Assembly (NCBI GenBank): GCA_004570425.1
Contig: SPQJ01000001.1
Coordinates: 62,001 to 126,000 of the forward strand
Direction of reading: 5' to 3'
Source of the DNA: Bacillus sp. AZ43
GTDB lineage: Bacteria > Actinomycetota > Actinomycetes > Mycobacteriales > Geodermatophilaceae
Length of the DNA: 64,000 nt
A model generated the notes under the pieces. It searched no databases, had not been told where the DNA came from, and saw only the letters and a program-made list of their open reading frames with translations. A program made the position numbers and the translations under genes. Positions 17,767 through 26,299 of the stretch are shown piece after piece; position 1 is the stretch's first letter, and every line of letters begins with the position of its first letter.

Positions 17767-18246
17767 ATGACGGTCCCGCTGGACGAGGCCACCGCGCGCG
17801 AGTGGCTGGCCGTAGCCCTCGAGGAGGCCCGCGCCGGGCTCGCGGAGGGCGGCATCCCGATCGGTGGGGCGCTCATCGGCCCCGACGGCACGGTGCTGGG
17901 CCGGGGCCACAACCGCCGGGTCCAGGACGACGACCCGTCCGTGCACGGCGAGACCGACGCCTTCCGCAACGCCGGCCGCCAGCGCACCTACCGGGGCACG
18001 ACGATGGTCACGACGCTCTCGCCCTGCTGGTACTGCAGCGGGCTGGTGCGCCAGTTCGGCATCTCCCGCCTCGTCGTGGGCGAGGCGCAGACCTTCTCCG
18101 GCGGCCACGAGTGGCTGGCCGAGAACGGCGTCGAGGTGCTCGTCCTCGACGACCCCGAGTGCATCCGGATGATGCAGGACTTCATCACCGAGCACCCGCG
18201 GCTCTGGAACGAGGACATCGGCGAGGACGAGGAGGCAGGCAGATGA
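17767..18246 (+). CDS. Cytosine deaminase, fungal Fcy1-like
   Basis: 159 residues with the CDA-fold zinc site HGE (His60, Glu62) and PCWYC (Cys87, Cys90). The sequence follows the yeast cytosine deaminase pattern: GGIPIGGALIGPDG..LGRGHN, TTLSPCWYC, VVGEAQTFSGG, and a C-terminus ending WNEDIGED, close to the yeast WFEDIGE end. Expected reaction: cytosine to uracil plus ammonia, for pyrimidine salvage. Its TGA overlaps the ATG of the codB-like permease gene, which strongly supports cytosine as substrate. It is not the larger amidohydrolase-type CodA of E. coli. Confidence 0.9.
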   Translation: MTVPLDEATAREWLAVALEEARAGLAEGGIPIGGALIGPDGTVLGRGHNRRVQDDDPSVHGETDAFRNAGRQRTYRGTTMVTTLSPCWYCSGLVRQFGISRLVVGEAQTFSGGHEWLAENGVEVLVLDDPECIRMMQDFITEHPRLWNEDIGEDEEAGR

Positions 18247-19526
18247 GCACCCGTGCCGAGGAGGTCGACGTCGCGGCCGAGGTCGACCCGGACTACCCGA
18301 TCGACCCGGTCCCGCAGCACGCCAGCAAGTCGCTGTTCTCGGTGGCGATCGTGCTCCTGGGGTTCACCTTCTTCACGCCCACGATGCTGGCCGGGGCGCA
18401 GCTCGGAGCAGCCTTCGACGTCGGCTCGCTGATCTGGGTGCTGCTGCTCGGCAGCGCCGTCCTCGGCGTGTACGTCGGGGTCATCGGCGGGATCGGCGCC
18501 CGTACCCGGCTGACCACGGTGATGATGTGCCGGTACACGTTGGGCCGGGTCGGGGCGAAGTTCGCGTCCCTGCTGCTCGGCGGCACGCAGGTCGGCTGGT
18601 ACGGGGTCACGGTCGCCACCCTCGCCGGTCTCACCGCGAGCGCCTTCGACTGGACCGGGCGCGGCACCGAGATCGCGCTGATGGTGGCCGGCGGGGCGAT
18701 CATGGGCGTCACCGCCTACTACGGCTACAAGGGCATGTACGCCCTCTCGGTGGTGTCGGTGCCGCTCATGCTCGTGCTCGCCGCATGGGTCACCTGGCGC
18801 TCGCTCGACGAGGTCGGCGGCTGGAGCGGCCTCACCGCGATCGAGCCCTCCGAGACCATCCCGCTGGCCGCCGCCGTGACGATCATCGTGGGCACGTTCG
18901 CCTCGGGCGGCACCCAGGCGCCCAACTGGACCCGCTTCGCCCGCACACCCTCGGCCGGTTTCTGGGCCTGCATCGTCGCCTTCCTCGTCGGCGAGCTGCT
19001 GATGCTCGGCTTCGGCGCGATCGGCGCCCTGGCCTTCGGCGAGGGCGACTTCGTCCTCGTCCTCTACCAGCTGGGCCTGGTGGGCTGGGGCCTGGTCTTC
19101 CTGGTCGCCAACCTGTGGACCACCAACGACAACACCGCCTACAACTTCGGCGTCGCGGGCGCCGAGATCGCCAACTCGCGGTCGAAGAAGCCGTTCGTCA
19201 TCGGCGGCGTCGTCATCGGCACGCTGCTGGCCATCACCGGCATCTACGACAACCTCATCGAGTACCTGGTGTGGCTGGGCATCCTCATCCCGCCGCTCGG
19301 TGGCGTCGTCATCGGCGACTACCTCGCCCGCTGGCGCTGGGGCATGCCCGACTCGTCGGCCCTGCCGGCCGTCGAGTGGCGCAACCTTGCCGCCTACGCA
19401 GTGGCGGCGGTCGCGGCGTGGTGGAGCAACGAGGCCGAGTGGTTCATCCCGCCCGTGGTCGGGGCGGTGGTCGCGGTGGCCGGCGTCCTGGCTCTCCAGT
19501 GGAACCGTCGCCCGGCGCTCAGCTGA
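18243..19526 (+). CDS. codB: Cytosine permease (NCS1 family), CodB-like
   Basis: 427 residues with about twelve hydrophobic segments and the NCS1 pattern: TFFTPTMLAGAQLG, MMCRYTLGRVGAKF, QVGWYGVTVATLA, GTQAPNWTRFARTP and WTTNDNTAYNFGVAGAEI. NCS1 CodB proteins import cytosine with a cation. Coupled to the deaminase gene by an ATGA overlap, giving an uptake-plus-deamination unit. The last 8 bases overlap the stop region of the convergent gene at 19519-19824, with no room for a separate terminator. Confidence 0.93.
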   Translation: MSTRAEEVDVAAEVDPDYPIDPVPQHASKSLFSVAIVLLGFTFFTPTMLAGAQLGAAFDVGSLIWVLLLGSAVLGVYVGVIGGIGARTRLTTVMMCRYTLGRVGAKFASLLLGGTQVGWYGVTVATLAGLTASAFDWTGRGTEIALMVAGGAIMGVTAYYGYKGMYALSVVSVPLMLVLAAWVTWRSLDEVGGWSGLTAIEPSETIPLAAAVTIIVGTFASGGTQAPNWTRFARTPSAGFWACIVAFLVGELLMLGFGAIGALAFGEGDFVLVLYQLGLVGWGLVFLVANLWTTNDNTAYNFGVAGAEIANSRSKKPFVIGGVVIGTLLAITGIYDNLIEYLVWLGILIPPLGGVVIGDYLARWRWGMPDSSALPAVEWRNLAAYAVAAVAAWWSNEAEWFIPPVVGAVVAVAGVLALQWNRRPALS

Positions 19527-19824
19527 ACACGCGACGGAAGGTCAGCCGGCGACCCACGTCGGCACGGCCCACCGCGAGCCCCTCGGCGAAGCCGCTGGCG
19601 TACCAGAGCGGCGCGTTCAGCTCGAGACCGGACGGCGGCGACCCCGAGGCGTCGTCCCAGAGCAGCCGGGCGAACGCCTCGGGCACGCGGCCGAGGCAGC
19701 GGTCCGTCCGGGCCGGCGCCTGCCCGGCCGGCTCGAACGCCGCGGCGAACCGGCCGTCGGCGCGGCCCAGCTCCCAGGCCTCGTCCAGCAACTGCTCGTA
19801 CGTCGGTGCGCTGACGTGGACCAT
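19519..19824 (-). CDS. Small hypothetical protein
   Basis: 101 residues from the ATG at 19822-19824, preceded by AGGAGG at good spacing. MVHVSAPTYEQLLDEAWELG, then GRADGRFAAAFEPAG and LWYASGFAEGLAVGRADVG. No family recognised; the composition suggests a compact helical cytoplasmic protein. Last gene of the hydrolase, NTF2-like, hypothetical series on the minus strand. Confidence 0.7.
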   Translation of the reverse strand: MVHVSAPTYEQLLDEAWELGRADGRFAAAFEPAGQAPARTDRCLGRVPEAFARLLWDDASGSPPSGLELNAPLWYASGFAEGLAVGRADVGRRLTFRRVFS

Positions 19825-20189
19825 GACGACCCCTCCTGGAGCGGCGCCCGGCGGACACCGGGCCACCACCGGGGAGAGGCTCGATCCGGTCGGCCGGAGA
19901 CAGCACGGGGGGACGGCCCGTCGTCGACGGTCCACTCGAGGAACGCCATGGGGCCCTCGAACTGGCGGGTGACGTCGGTCCACCGGCCGCTCGGGACCTC
20001 CGCCATGAGCTGCCGGGCCAGCACCCGGACGCCGGCGTGCCCGCGGAACACGCCGCGGCCGCTCAGGATGACGACGTCCGCGGCCACGTTCCGGACCAGG
20101 TCGCCCTCCAGGTCGCCTGCGTCGGCCAGCCGCAGGTGGTCCTCGAAAACCTCGGCGGTCGAGCGCACCGCCAGCTCCGCTTTCGTCAC
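19617..20189 (-). CDS. NTF2/SnoaL-like protein with lost C-terminal end
   Basis: From a GTG at 20187-20189 (MTKAELAVRSTAEVFEDHLR) the first 92 or so residues follow a nuclear-transport-factor-2-like actinobacterial family: DAGDLEGDLVRNVAADVVIL, GVFRGHAGVRVLARQL, GPMAFLEWTVDDG. The usual end (DGADSFVIRDGRIVAQTIHYT-like) is missing: from about 19920 down the frame reads Arg/Pro/Ser-rich text to a stop at 19617, overlapping the next gene by 208 bases. I found no other frame restoring the end. It is probably a decayed or 3-prime-deleted gene, still in frame at the front. It starts 14 bases after the hydrolase stop. Confidence 0.55.
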   Translation of the reverse strand: MTKAELAVRSTAEVFEDHLRLADAGDLEGDLVRNVAADVVILSGRGVFRGHAGVRVLARQLMAEVPSGRWTDVTRQFEGPMAFLEWTVDDGPSPRAVSGRPDRASPRWWPGVRRAPLQEGSSWSTSAHRRTSSCWTRPGSWAAPTAGSPRRSSRPGRRRPGRTAASAACPRRSPGCSGTTPRGRRRPVSS

Positions 20190-20203
20190 GCCGGCTCCCC
20201 CGG

Positions 20204-21820
20204 CTACTGCGGGCCGCCGGTGAGCGCCACGTCGGCACGGGCCGGTTCGGCGCCCTCCTCGCCCGGGTCGCGGGCCTGAACGGTGACGACCAGCCTCGCG
20301 TCCTGCCCGAAGATCGGCCGGCAGGCCGCGGGCAGCCGGATGGAGCCCCGCCACACCCCGGGCTGCGGCAGCTCGTCGGCCAGCGGCGCGCCCGACGGGT
20401 GCCAGTCGCGGATCGCGCCGGCGACGTCACTGTTCCAGACCGCCCAGGCGCGCGGCGAGGGCTCCGCCGCCGAGGGCGGAGCGATGTCGATGACCAGCGT
20501 GTCCTCGAAGTCGGCCGTCTGCTCCAGGTGGTTGCGGAAGAGGAAGAACCCGTCGTCCTCCCGGAGCGACAGCAGCCGCAGCGTGAGCGCGTGCCGGAGC
20601 GTCTCGCACGCCCTCCCGCCGTCCAGCGGACGGGGCTCGCGGGTCGAGAGGAACGTGGTGAGCAACGGCACCGGGGTGTCCGACGTGTCCTCGACCCGGG
20701 GCCGCTCGATCTGGACCGGGCAGTGGTGGGCGGTGGTCTGCTCGTGCATCAGCACCGGCAGCCCGCGGATCGCCAGCAGGGTCTCGAGCTGCCAGACCGT
20801 GGCGTCGTCCGGCGTGCCCGGCAGGTCCAGGCCGTGCAGCTCGACCTCCACCCGGAGGTCGCCGAACAGGAACCGACGCAGGTTCTGGAAGCCCTCCTCG
20901 GAGTTGACGATCCCGTACCTGCCGCTGTGGCTGCGGTGCACGAACGCGCGGTGCGCGCCCCGCACGTAGGCGTTGTCGATCTGCACGAGGCCGTCGCTGC
21001 GGGCGCCGACGGCCTTGGACGAGAGCCCGAGCGCGACGGCGTAGTCCTCGGGGTTGGTGCCCACGAGGCAGAACACGCGGTCGTGGGGGAAGCCGTCGGC
21101 GGGCATCTCGACCGGCTCCCACCACTCCGGCGGGACCCCGTCGACCGCCGGGTCCTCCCGGGGCGTCAGGTAGTCGTACATGCGCTGGCGGCCGAAGATC
21201 TCGGCGCCGTTGATGTCGAGGGTGTCGCGGATCTTTTCGAACAGGCCGAAGCCGAGGGCGAACTCGATGCCCCCGTGCGGGGTGCCGTAGGTGAACAGGC
21301 TCTGCACGTGGTCGACGGCGGCATCCCGGCGCAGGGGCCGACCCTCGACCCGGGTCAGCTCCGGGATGAACCGCTGGATCAGCGAACGGCAGATCAGCCC
21401 GCCCATGGAGTGCGCGACGAGGTGGACCCGAGGCGCGCCGGTCTTCCGCTTGACGCACTGGATCAGGTCAAAGAGGTCCTTGGCCGCCTCCTCCAGCACG
21501 TACTTCTGCGGTTCCCGGGCGAAGGTGGACGCCGCCTCGTCGTAGAACCGGTGCACCCAGATGGTCTTCGCCGGTACCCCTCCGTCGTCCTGCTGGCGGA
21601 GGAACACCTCCTGATTGCCGTGGACCAGGAGCGCGTACCCCTGCTCGGTGATCAGGCGGAGCAGCGGGCTCTCGAACTGATAGAAGTGCGGGCGGCTGTC
21701 CTTGCCGACGCGGACGTGCACCGACCCCTCGTTGAACCCGTAGAACGGGTCGTCCACCGCCTTGTCAATGCCGGAAGAGCCCCCGGCGTATCCGCGGACG
21801 TAGATGATCGGCAGGTCCAT
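20204..21820 (-). CDS. Alpha/beta-hydrolase (PGAP1/lipase-like) with C-terminal extension
   Basis: 538 residues from the ATG at 21818-21820 (MDLPIIYVRGYAGG). Nucleophile elbow VAHSMGG with Ser138, oxyanion-region HGNQ, and FTYGTPHGG typical of PGAP1/lipase-like esterases. The catalytic His is probably in HRSHSGRYGIVNS. After about residue 330 come two further modules of unknown kind: a region with DLRVEVELHG, and a beta-rich end (LVIDIAPPS, WRGSIRLPA). No signal peptide. Heads a three-gene minus-strand unit with the NTF2-like and hypothetical genes. Substrate unknown. Confidence 0.75.
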   Translation of the reverse strand: MDLPIIYVRGYAGGSSGIDKAVDDPFYGFNEGSVHVRVGKDSRPHFYQFESPLLRLITEQGYALLVHGNQEVFLRQQDDGGVPAKTIWVHRFYDEAASTFAREPQKYVLEEAAKDLFDLIQCVKRKTGAPRVHLVAHSMGGLICRSLIQRFIPELTRVEGRPLRRDAAVDHVQSLFTYGTPHGGIEFALGFGLFEKIRDTLDINGAEIFGRQRMYDYLTPREDPAVDGVPPEWWEPVEMPADGFPHDRVFCLVGTNPEDYAVALGLSSKAVGARSDGLVQIDNAYVRGAHRAFVHRSHSGRYGIVNSEEGFQNLRRFLFGDLRVEVELHGLDLPGTPDDATVWQLETLLAIRGLPVLMHEQTTAHHCPVQIERPRVEDTSDTPVPLLTTFLSTREPRPLDGGRACETLRHALTLRLLSLREDDGFFLFRNHLEQTADFEDTLVIDIAPPSAAEPSPRAWAVWNSDVAGAIRDWHPSGAPLADELPQPGVWRGSIRLPAACRPIFGQDARLVVTVQARDPGEEGAEPARADVALTGGPQ

Positions 21821-21967
21821 GGCCGGCGTCCCCTCGCTGTGGTGGCCGGGACGCGGCCATCCCCCCAGCACCGCGCGCGGGAGTCAAGCACCGCGCGCGC
21901 GACCGCCCCGCCGAGCCCGGTGTCGTGGTGCTGCGTCACCGGGCCCTGCGTAGGGTGATCGCTGCGG

Positions 21968-22735
21968 CTACTCGGCGGTGAAGACAGCCTTCTCCCGCCG
22001 GAGGTTGGCATCGATGCCGGCGGCGCTGTCCTTGGTCGCCCAGAGCCACGACTGCTCCGACAGCTCTCGGTCCAGCGCCGCGCTCACCCGGTCGGCCCGG
22101 TCGCCCCGCAGGGTCTCCTTCATCGAGCGCACTGCGAGGGGTGCGGCGTCGGCGATCTCGTGCGCCCAGCGGAGCGCCTCGGCCCGCTGCTCGCCGTCGG
22201 GCACCAGCCGGTCGGCCAGACCGATCTCCAGCGCCCGCTCCCCCGACACCCTGCGCGACGCGAACAGCATGTCCATCGCCTGCTGCATGCCCACGATCTC
22301 CGGCAGCGTCACCGACAACCCGAAGCCCTGGTGGAAGCCGAGCAGGGAGAAGTTGGCGTGGAACCGGGTCGACGGCGACGCCACCCGGAAGTCGGCCGCG
22401 CAGGCCAGCCCGAGGCCCCCACCGACCGCCGAGCCCTGGACCGCGGCCACCACCGGCACCTCGATGCGGAACAGCCGGACGGCGTGCCGGTACAGCGCCG
22501 CCGACGTCGCCGCGCGGTCGCCGCCCATCTCGTCGCCGCCGAAGTTCGCGCCGGCGCAGAAGTGCTTGCCTTCCGAGCACAGCACGATCGCGCGGCAGTC
22601 CTTGTCCGCGTCCAACTCGTCGGCGGCCTCGGCCAGCATCCCGATCAGCGCGCGGTCGAAGTAGTTCGCCGGGGCCCGGTGGATCTCGAGCACCGCCACG
22701 TGCCCGTCGCGGGTGACGGTCAGGTCGTCTGCCAC
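21968..22735 (-). CDS. Enoyl-CoA hydratase/isomerase family protein
   Basis: 255 residues from a GTG (22733-22735) with AAGGAG upstream. Crotonase fold markers: FCAGANFGGDEMGG (oxyanion loop) and VQGSAVGGGLGLACAADFRV. Expected to hydrate or isomerise an enoyl-CoA. Its 5-prime end overlaps the 3-prime end of the acyl-CoA dehydrogenase gene by 16 bases; last gene of the CaiB, dehydrogenase, dehydrogenase, hydratase operon. Substrate unknown. Confidence 0.9.
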   Translation of the reverse strand: MADDLTVTRDGHVAVLEIHRAPANYFDRALIGMLAEAADELDADKDCRAIVLCSEGKHFCAGANFGGDEMGGDRAATSAALYRHAVRLFRIEVPVVAAVQGSAVGGGLGLACAADFRVASPSTRFHANFSLLGFHQGFGLSVTLPEIVGMQQAMDMLFASRRVSGERALEIGLADRLVPDGEQRAEALRWAHEIADAAPLAVRSMKETLRGDRADRVSAALDRELSEQSWLWATKDSAAGIDANLRREKAVFTAE

Positions 22736-23793
22736 GTGCTCTCCTTCGTGCCCCCGGGGGCGGTGATGGTGCGGGCGATGCTGCCCGCACGCAGGACGGC
22801 GGCCCCGATCCCCAGGGCGAGGGACTGCTCGTCGCCGGAGTCCGAGCGCCAGGCGTTGAGCCGGCGGGTGAAGTGCTGCAGGCGGTACTCCTGCGTCATG
22901 CCGATGGCGCCGTGCGCCTGGTGCGCCGCCCGCACCGCGAGCCCCGCCTGCTGGTCGACCACCAGCTTCGCCGCAGCCGCGTCGAAGGTGCCGTTTCCGG
23001 CCACGGCCGCCAGCCCGGCGCGGTCCACGACCAGGGAGCTCAGGACCGCCGCCTGGGCGAGCGTCGCCACGTGCACCTGCACGGACTGGAACCGGCCGAC
23101 GGCCTGACCGAACTGCACCCGCTGCGCCACGTACTCCCGGGTGATCCGGGAGACCTGCTGCACCGCCCCCGCCATCTGCGCTGCGCGCAGCAGCGCCGCC
23201 CGCGCCAGGACGCCACCCACCGGCAGCGGCCAGGGCCGCACCTCGGCCTCCGCGTCCTCGAACCGGACCACGTCGCGCGGCTGGCCGGCAAGGTCGGCAC
23301 CGGGCTCTATCCGGAAGTCGGCCGCCTCGACCGTCGCCACCTGTGGGGAGCCCCTCTCGTCGATCAGCACGACCAGCCGGACGGCGGCGCGGGCCCAGGG
23401 GACGTCGCGGACGACGCCGGAGAGCCGCCCGTCGCGCAGGGTCAGACCGTCGCCGGGCGAGACCACGGCCGCCAAGGGGCCACTGGGCACGTCGGCGCCG
23501 GCGGTGGCCAGCAGCCACGCCGCCAGGGCGGTCTCCGGGAGCGGCAGCGGCGCCGCCGACCGGCCGGCGGCCTCGAGTACCACGAGCAGGTCGCGGACGG
23601 AGCCGCCCGAGCCGCCCTGCTCCTCCGGGACGCCGACCAGCGGGAACCCGAGCTCCTCGGTCGCTGCCCACAGCTCGGGCAGCAACCCCGCCGCCTCCGC
23701 GCGGGTCACCACCTCCGGGGCCACCAGGTCGGTAAAGAACTCCGCGACCATCCCGGCCAGCGCCGGGTCGACGTCCTGTGCGGTGGTGGTCAT
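22720..23793 (-). CDS. Acyl-CoA dehydrogenase, short partner subunit
   Basis: 357 residues, clearly of the acyl-CoA dehydrogenase fold (EELGFPLVGVPEEQGGSG, QRVQFGQAVGRFQSVQVHVA, AHQAHGAIGMTQEYRLQHF), but shorter and more divergent than the adjacent dehydrogenase (23790-24920), with Ala/Val-rich middle strands. Such pairs form heterotetramers in actinobacterial steroid and branched-acid catabolism. The ATG overlaps the partner's TGA (23790-23793), ideal for 1:1 synthesis. Pairing is inferred from gene arrangement. Confidence 0.88.
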   Translation of the reverse strand: MTTTAQDVDPALAGMVAEFFTDLVAPEVVTRAEAAGLLPELWAATEELGFPLVGVPEEQGGSGGSVRDLLVVLEAAGRSAAPLPLPETALAAWLLATAGADVPSGPLAAVVSPGDGLTLRDGRLSGVVRDVPWARAAVRLVVLIDERGSPQVATVEAADFRIEPGADLAGQPRDVVRFEDAEAEVRPWPLPVGGVLARAALLRAAQMAGAVQQVSRITREYVAQRVQFGQAVGRFQSVQVHVATLAQAAVLSSLVVDRAGLAAVAGNGTFDAAAAKLVVDQQAGLAVRAAHQAHGAIGMTQEYRLQHFTRRLNAWRSDSGDEQSLALGIGAAVLRAGSIARTITAPGGTKESTWQTT

Positions 23794-24920
23794 GCGCGCG
23801 CGAGCCCCTTCGAGATGACGTTGCGCAGGATCTCGTTCGTCCCGCCGCGGATGGTCCAGGACGGGTTGACCAGCAGGGCCCGCGCGAGCAGCGACTCGTA
23901 GGGGTCCTCGGCGTCCAGGTGCGGCATCCGGCCGAAGTGGCGGGCCACGACGTCGACGCACTCCTGCTCGAAGCGGGTGGCCATCTCCTTGGCCAGCGCC
24001 GCCTCGACGCTCGGCGACCGGCCGGCGTCGACCATCCGCGCGATCGACAGCGAGAGCGCGCGGAAGGCCCAGCAGCGCGCGGCGATGGAGCCGAGGTCGG
24101 CCTGCGCCCAGGCGGGCACCCGCCCCCACAGCTCGGTGACCCAGTGCTCGAGCACCGGCATCATCGACATCCAGCGGTCGACGCCGCCGCGCTCGAGTGC
24201 CAGCTCGGCGGTGTTCTGCCCCCACCCGGCCCCGACCTCGCCCAGCCGGCGCGAGTCGGGGATGAACACGTCGTCGAAGGTCAGCTCGCAGAAGTCGCGG
24301 CTGCCGTCGATGAACGGGATCGGGGTGACGGTCAGCCCCTCGGTCTCCCGGTCGACGACGAACTGGGTGAGCCCGCGGTAGCGGTCCTCCGAGGTGCGGA
24401 AGAGCGCCAGGATGTGGGTGGCGTAGGCGGCGCCGGTCGTCCAGATCTTGGTGCCGGTCACCCGCCACCCGCCGTCCACCGGCACGGCGCGGGTGCGCAC
24501 GGAGGCGAGGTCGGAGCCGGCCTCCGGCTCGCTCATGCCGATGGAGAAGGCGAACTCGCCCCGGGCGATCCCGGGTAGGAAGGCGCGCTTCTGCTCCTCG
24601 GTGCCGTTGGCCGCGATGTTCGGCCCGGACTGGCGGTCGGCGATCCAGTGGTAGCCCACCGGCGCCCCGACGGCGAGCAGCTCCTCGACGACGACGAGCC
24701 GCTCCACCGCCGTCCGCCCGCCGCCGCCGTACTCGACCGGCAGCGCCATGCCCAGCCAGCCGCGGGCGCCGAGGTCGCGGGAGAACCGCGGATCCGCGGG
24801 CGCGGCCATGCCCAGCCCGGGCTCGTAGCTGCCCGGGGGCAGCCGCTCGGCCAGGAAGGCCCGCACCTCCTCCTGGAGCGCCCGCTCCCCCTCGGTCAGC
24901 TCGGTGGCGGCCAGCTGCAT
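23790..24920 (-). CDS. Acyl-CoA dehydrogenase, long partner subunit
   Basis: 376 residues from the ATG at 24918-24920, with GGGGGAG upstream. FAD/substrate motifs FAFSIGMSEPEAGSDLAS and VTGTKIWTTGA, and the end RGGTNEILRNVISKGLARA. The position that carries the catalytic Glu in MCAD-type enzymes (EGT) is Gly here (GGT), as in heteromeric FadE proteins where the base lies elsewhere. Expected to oxidise an acyl-CoA to the 2-enoyl-CoA. It starts 3 bases before the CaiB stop and is coupled to the short subunit downstream. Confidence 0.92.
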   Translation of the reverse strand: MQLAATELTEGERALQEEVRAFLAERLPPGSYEPGLGMAAPADPRFSRDLGARGWLGMALPVEYGGGGRTAVERLVVVEELLAVGAPVGYHWIADRQSGPNIAANGTEEQKRAFLPGIARGEFAFSIGMSEPEAGSDLASVRTRAVPVDGGWRVTGTKIWTTGAAYATHILALFRTSEDRYRGLTQFVVDRETEGLTVTPIPFIDGSRDFCELTFDDVFIPDSRRLGEVGAGWGQNTAELALERGGVDRWMSMMPVLEHWVTELWGRVPAWAQADLGSIAARCWAFRALSLSIARMVDAGRSPSVEAALAKEMATRFEQECVDVVARHFGRMPHLDAEDPYESLLARALLVNPSWTIRGGTNEILRNVISKGLARA

Positions 24921-24922
24921 GC

Positions 24923-26134
24923 TCACTCCCCCGGTCGGGACGACGTCACGGCGTCCGGCGCGGGCGCCAGCTCGGCGGCCTCGCGCAGGACCTCCTCGGT
25001 GTGCTCGCCGATCAGCGGCGCGGGCCGGCGGACCCCGCCGGGCGTGCGGCTGAACAGCGCCATCTGCGGGATGACCCGGTACCGGCCGACGGCGGGGTGG
25101 TCGCCCAGCGGCAGCTCGTCGACCAGCTCCTGCACCGTGGCCACGCGTGTCGCGGGGATCCCGGCCGCGCGGCAGTAGGTCAGCCACTCCTCCGTGGTCC
25201 GCGTCGGGCCGAGCCGGCGCACGTCCTGGTAGAGGGACGCCGAGTTTGCCAGGGTGGCCCGCTGGTCGGCGTAGCGCGGGTCGCTCTCCGCGTCGGGGAC
25301 GCCGGCCTCGGCGAACAGCGCGGCGTAGTGCCGCGGCAGGTAGGGGAACAGGTGCACCTGGCCGTCCTTGGTGGGGTGCGGCCGGCGGTCGGGGCTGATG
25401 ATCCGCGGATAGCCGGCGGCGGGCTGGCCGGGCGCGTTCACCGGGGGCTCGGAGATGGCGCCGCTGCCGTGCTCGGCGAGCATGAACGCCGCGGTGGTCT
25501 GCTGCATCGGCACCTCGACGTGCTGGCCCTCGCCCGTGCGCTCGCGGTGGAACAGCGCCGCGCTGATCGCCTGCGCCATGACCAGGCCGCAGACTTTGTC
25601 GGCGAAGATCGTGGGGATCAGCGCCGGCTGCCCCCAGACCCGTTCCATGAGGTCGGAGACGCCGCTGGCGGCCTGGATGATGTCGTCGTAGGCGGGCTCG
25701 TCGGCCCGGTCGCTGCCCAGCGGGAAGCCCTGCGCCTGGCAGTAGACGAGGTCGGGCTTGAGCGCGCGGAGCGAGTCGTAGTCCAGGCCGAGCTTCACCA
25801 CGGCCTGGGGGCGCATCGTGGTCACCACGACGTCGACGGTGCGGACCAGCGCGCGCACCAGCTCGGCGCCCTCCGGCGACTTCAGGTCGACGTCGATCGA
25901 CCGCTTGTTGCGCAGCAGGTTCAGCGCGATCCCGGACAGCTCGGGGTGCGGCCCGGGGCCCATCACGCGGTTGGTGTCGCCGCCGGGCGCCTCGACCAGG
26001 ATCACCTCTGCGCCCTGGTCGGCCAGCACCTGGGTGGCCAGCGGGCCCATGACCACGCGGGTCAGGTCGAGGATCCGCACGCCGGCGAGGGGACCCTCCT
26101 GTCGCGCTCGTTCGCTCACAGTTGCCGAAGGCAC
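24923..26134 (-). CDS. CaiB/BaiF family CoA-transferase
   Basis: 403 residues from the GTG at 26132-26134, chosen because AAGGAGG lies nine bases before it. Class III CoA-transferase landmarks: LAGVRILDLTRVVMGPLATQ, LGADVIKVE-like QGAEVILVEAPGGD, and LNLLRNKRSIDVDLKSPEG with the Asp nucleophile region DEPAYDDIIQAASG. Moves CoA between an acyl-CoA and a free acid. First gene of the minus operon that continues with the dehydrogenase pair and hydratase, so it likely activates the pathway acid or an intermediate. Divergent from the thiolase operon across the GTATAC site. Confidence 0.92.
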   Translation of the reverse strand: MPSATVSERARQEGPLAGVRILDLTRVVMGPLATQVLADQGAEVILVEAPGGDTNRVMGPGPHPELSGIALNLLRNKRSIDVDLKSPEGAELVRALVRTVDVVVTTMRPQAVVKLGLDYDSLRALKPDLVYCQAQGFPLGSDRADEPAYDDIIQAASGVSDLMERVWGQPALIPTIFADKVCGLVMAQAISAALFHRERTGEGQHVEVPMQQTTAAFMLAEHGSGAISEPPVNAPGQPAAGYPRIISPDRRPHPTKDGQVHLFPYLPRHYAALFAEAGVPDAESDPRYADQRATLANSASLYQDVRRLGPTRTTEEWLTYCRAAGIPATRVATVQELVDELPLGDHPAVGRYRVIPQMALFSRTPGGVRRPAPLIGEHTEEVLREAAELAPAPDAVTSSRPGE

Positions 26135-26148
26135 CCGGGTTCCCCTCC

Positions 26149-26199
26149 TTGACGACCTGATCACAGCTGAATGTATACTAAATCGCATGCAGCAGTCCA
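26149..26199. promoter_or_regulatory. Divergent promoter region with GTATAC-centred site
   Basis: AT-rich island between the CaiB and DUF35 operons. The core TGTATACT (26172-26179) holds the palindrome GTATAC. Plus strand: TTGACG (26149-26154), 19 bases, TATACT as -10. Minus strand: TGGACT (complement of 26194-26199), 16 bases, TATACA. So the palindrome lies over both -10 boxes. It may be an operator for the GntR regulator encoded at 41310, whose own promoter has the same core, or simply a shared bidirectional -10. Confidence 0.5.
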
Positions 26200-26299
26200 C
26201 CGGTCTCCTCGGGTTCTGCGCCTGGCGCGCCGCCCCCGCGGGGCCAGCCGGGCGGCCGCCGTCCGAGCCGTCGCAGCCCACCTGACCAGGGGAGACGAG

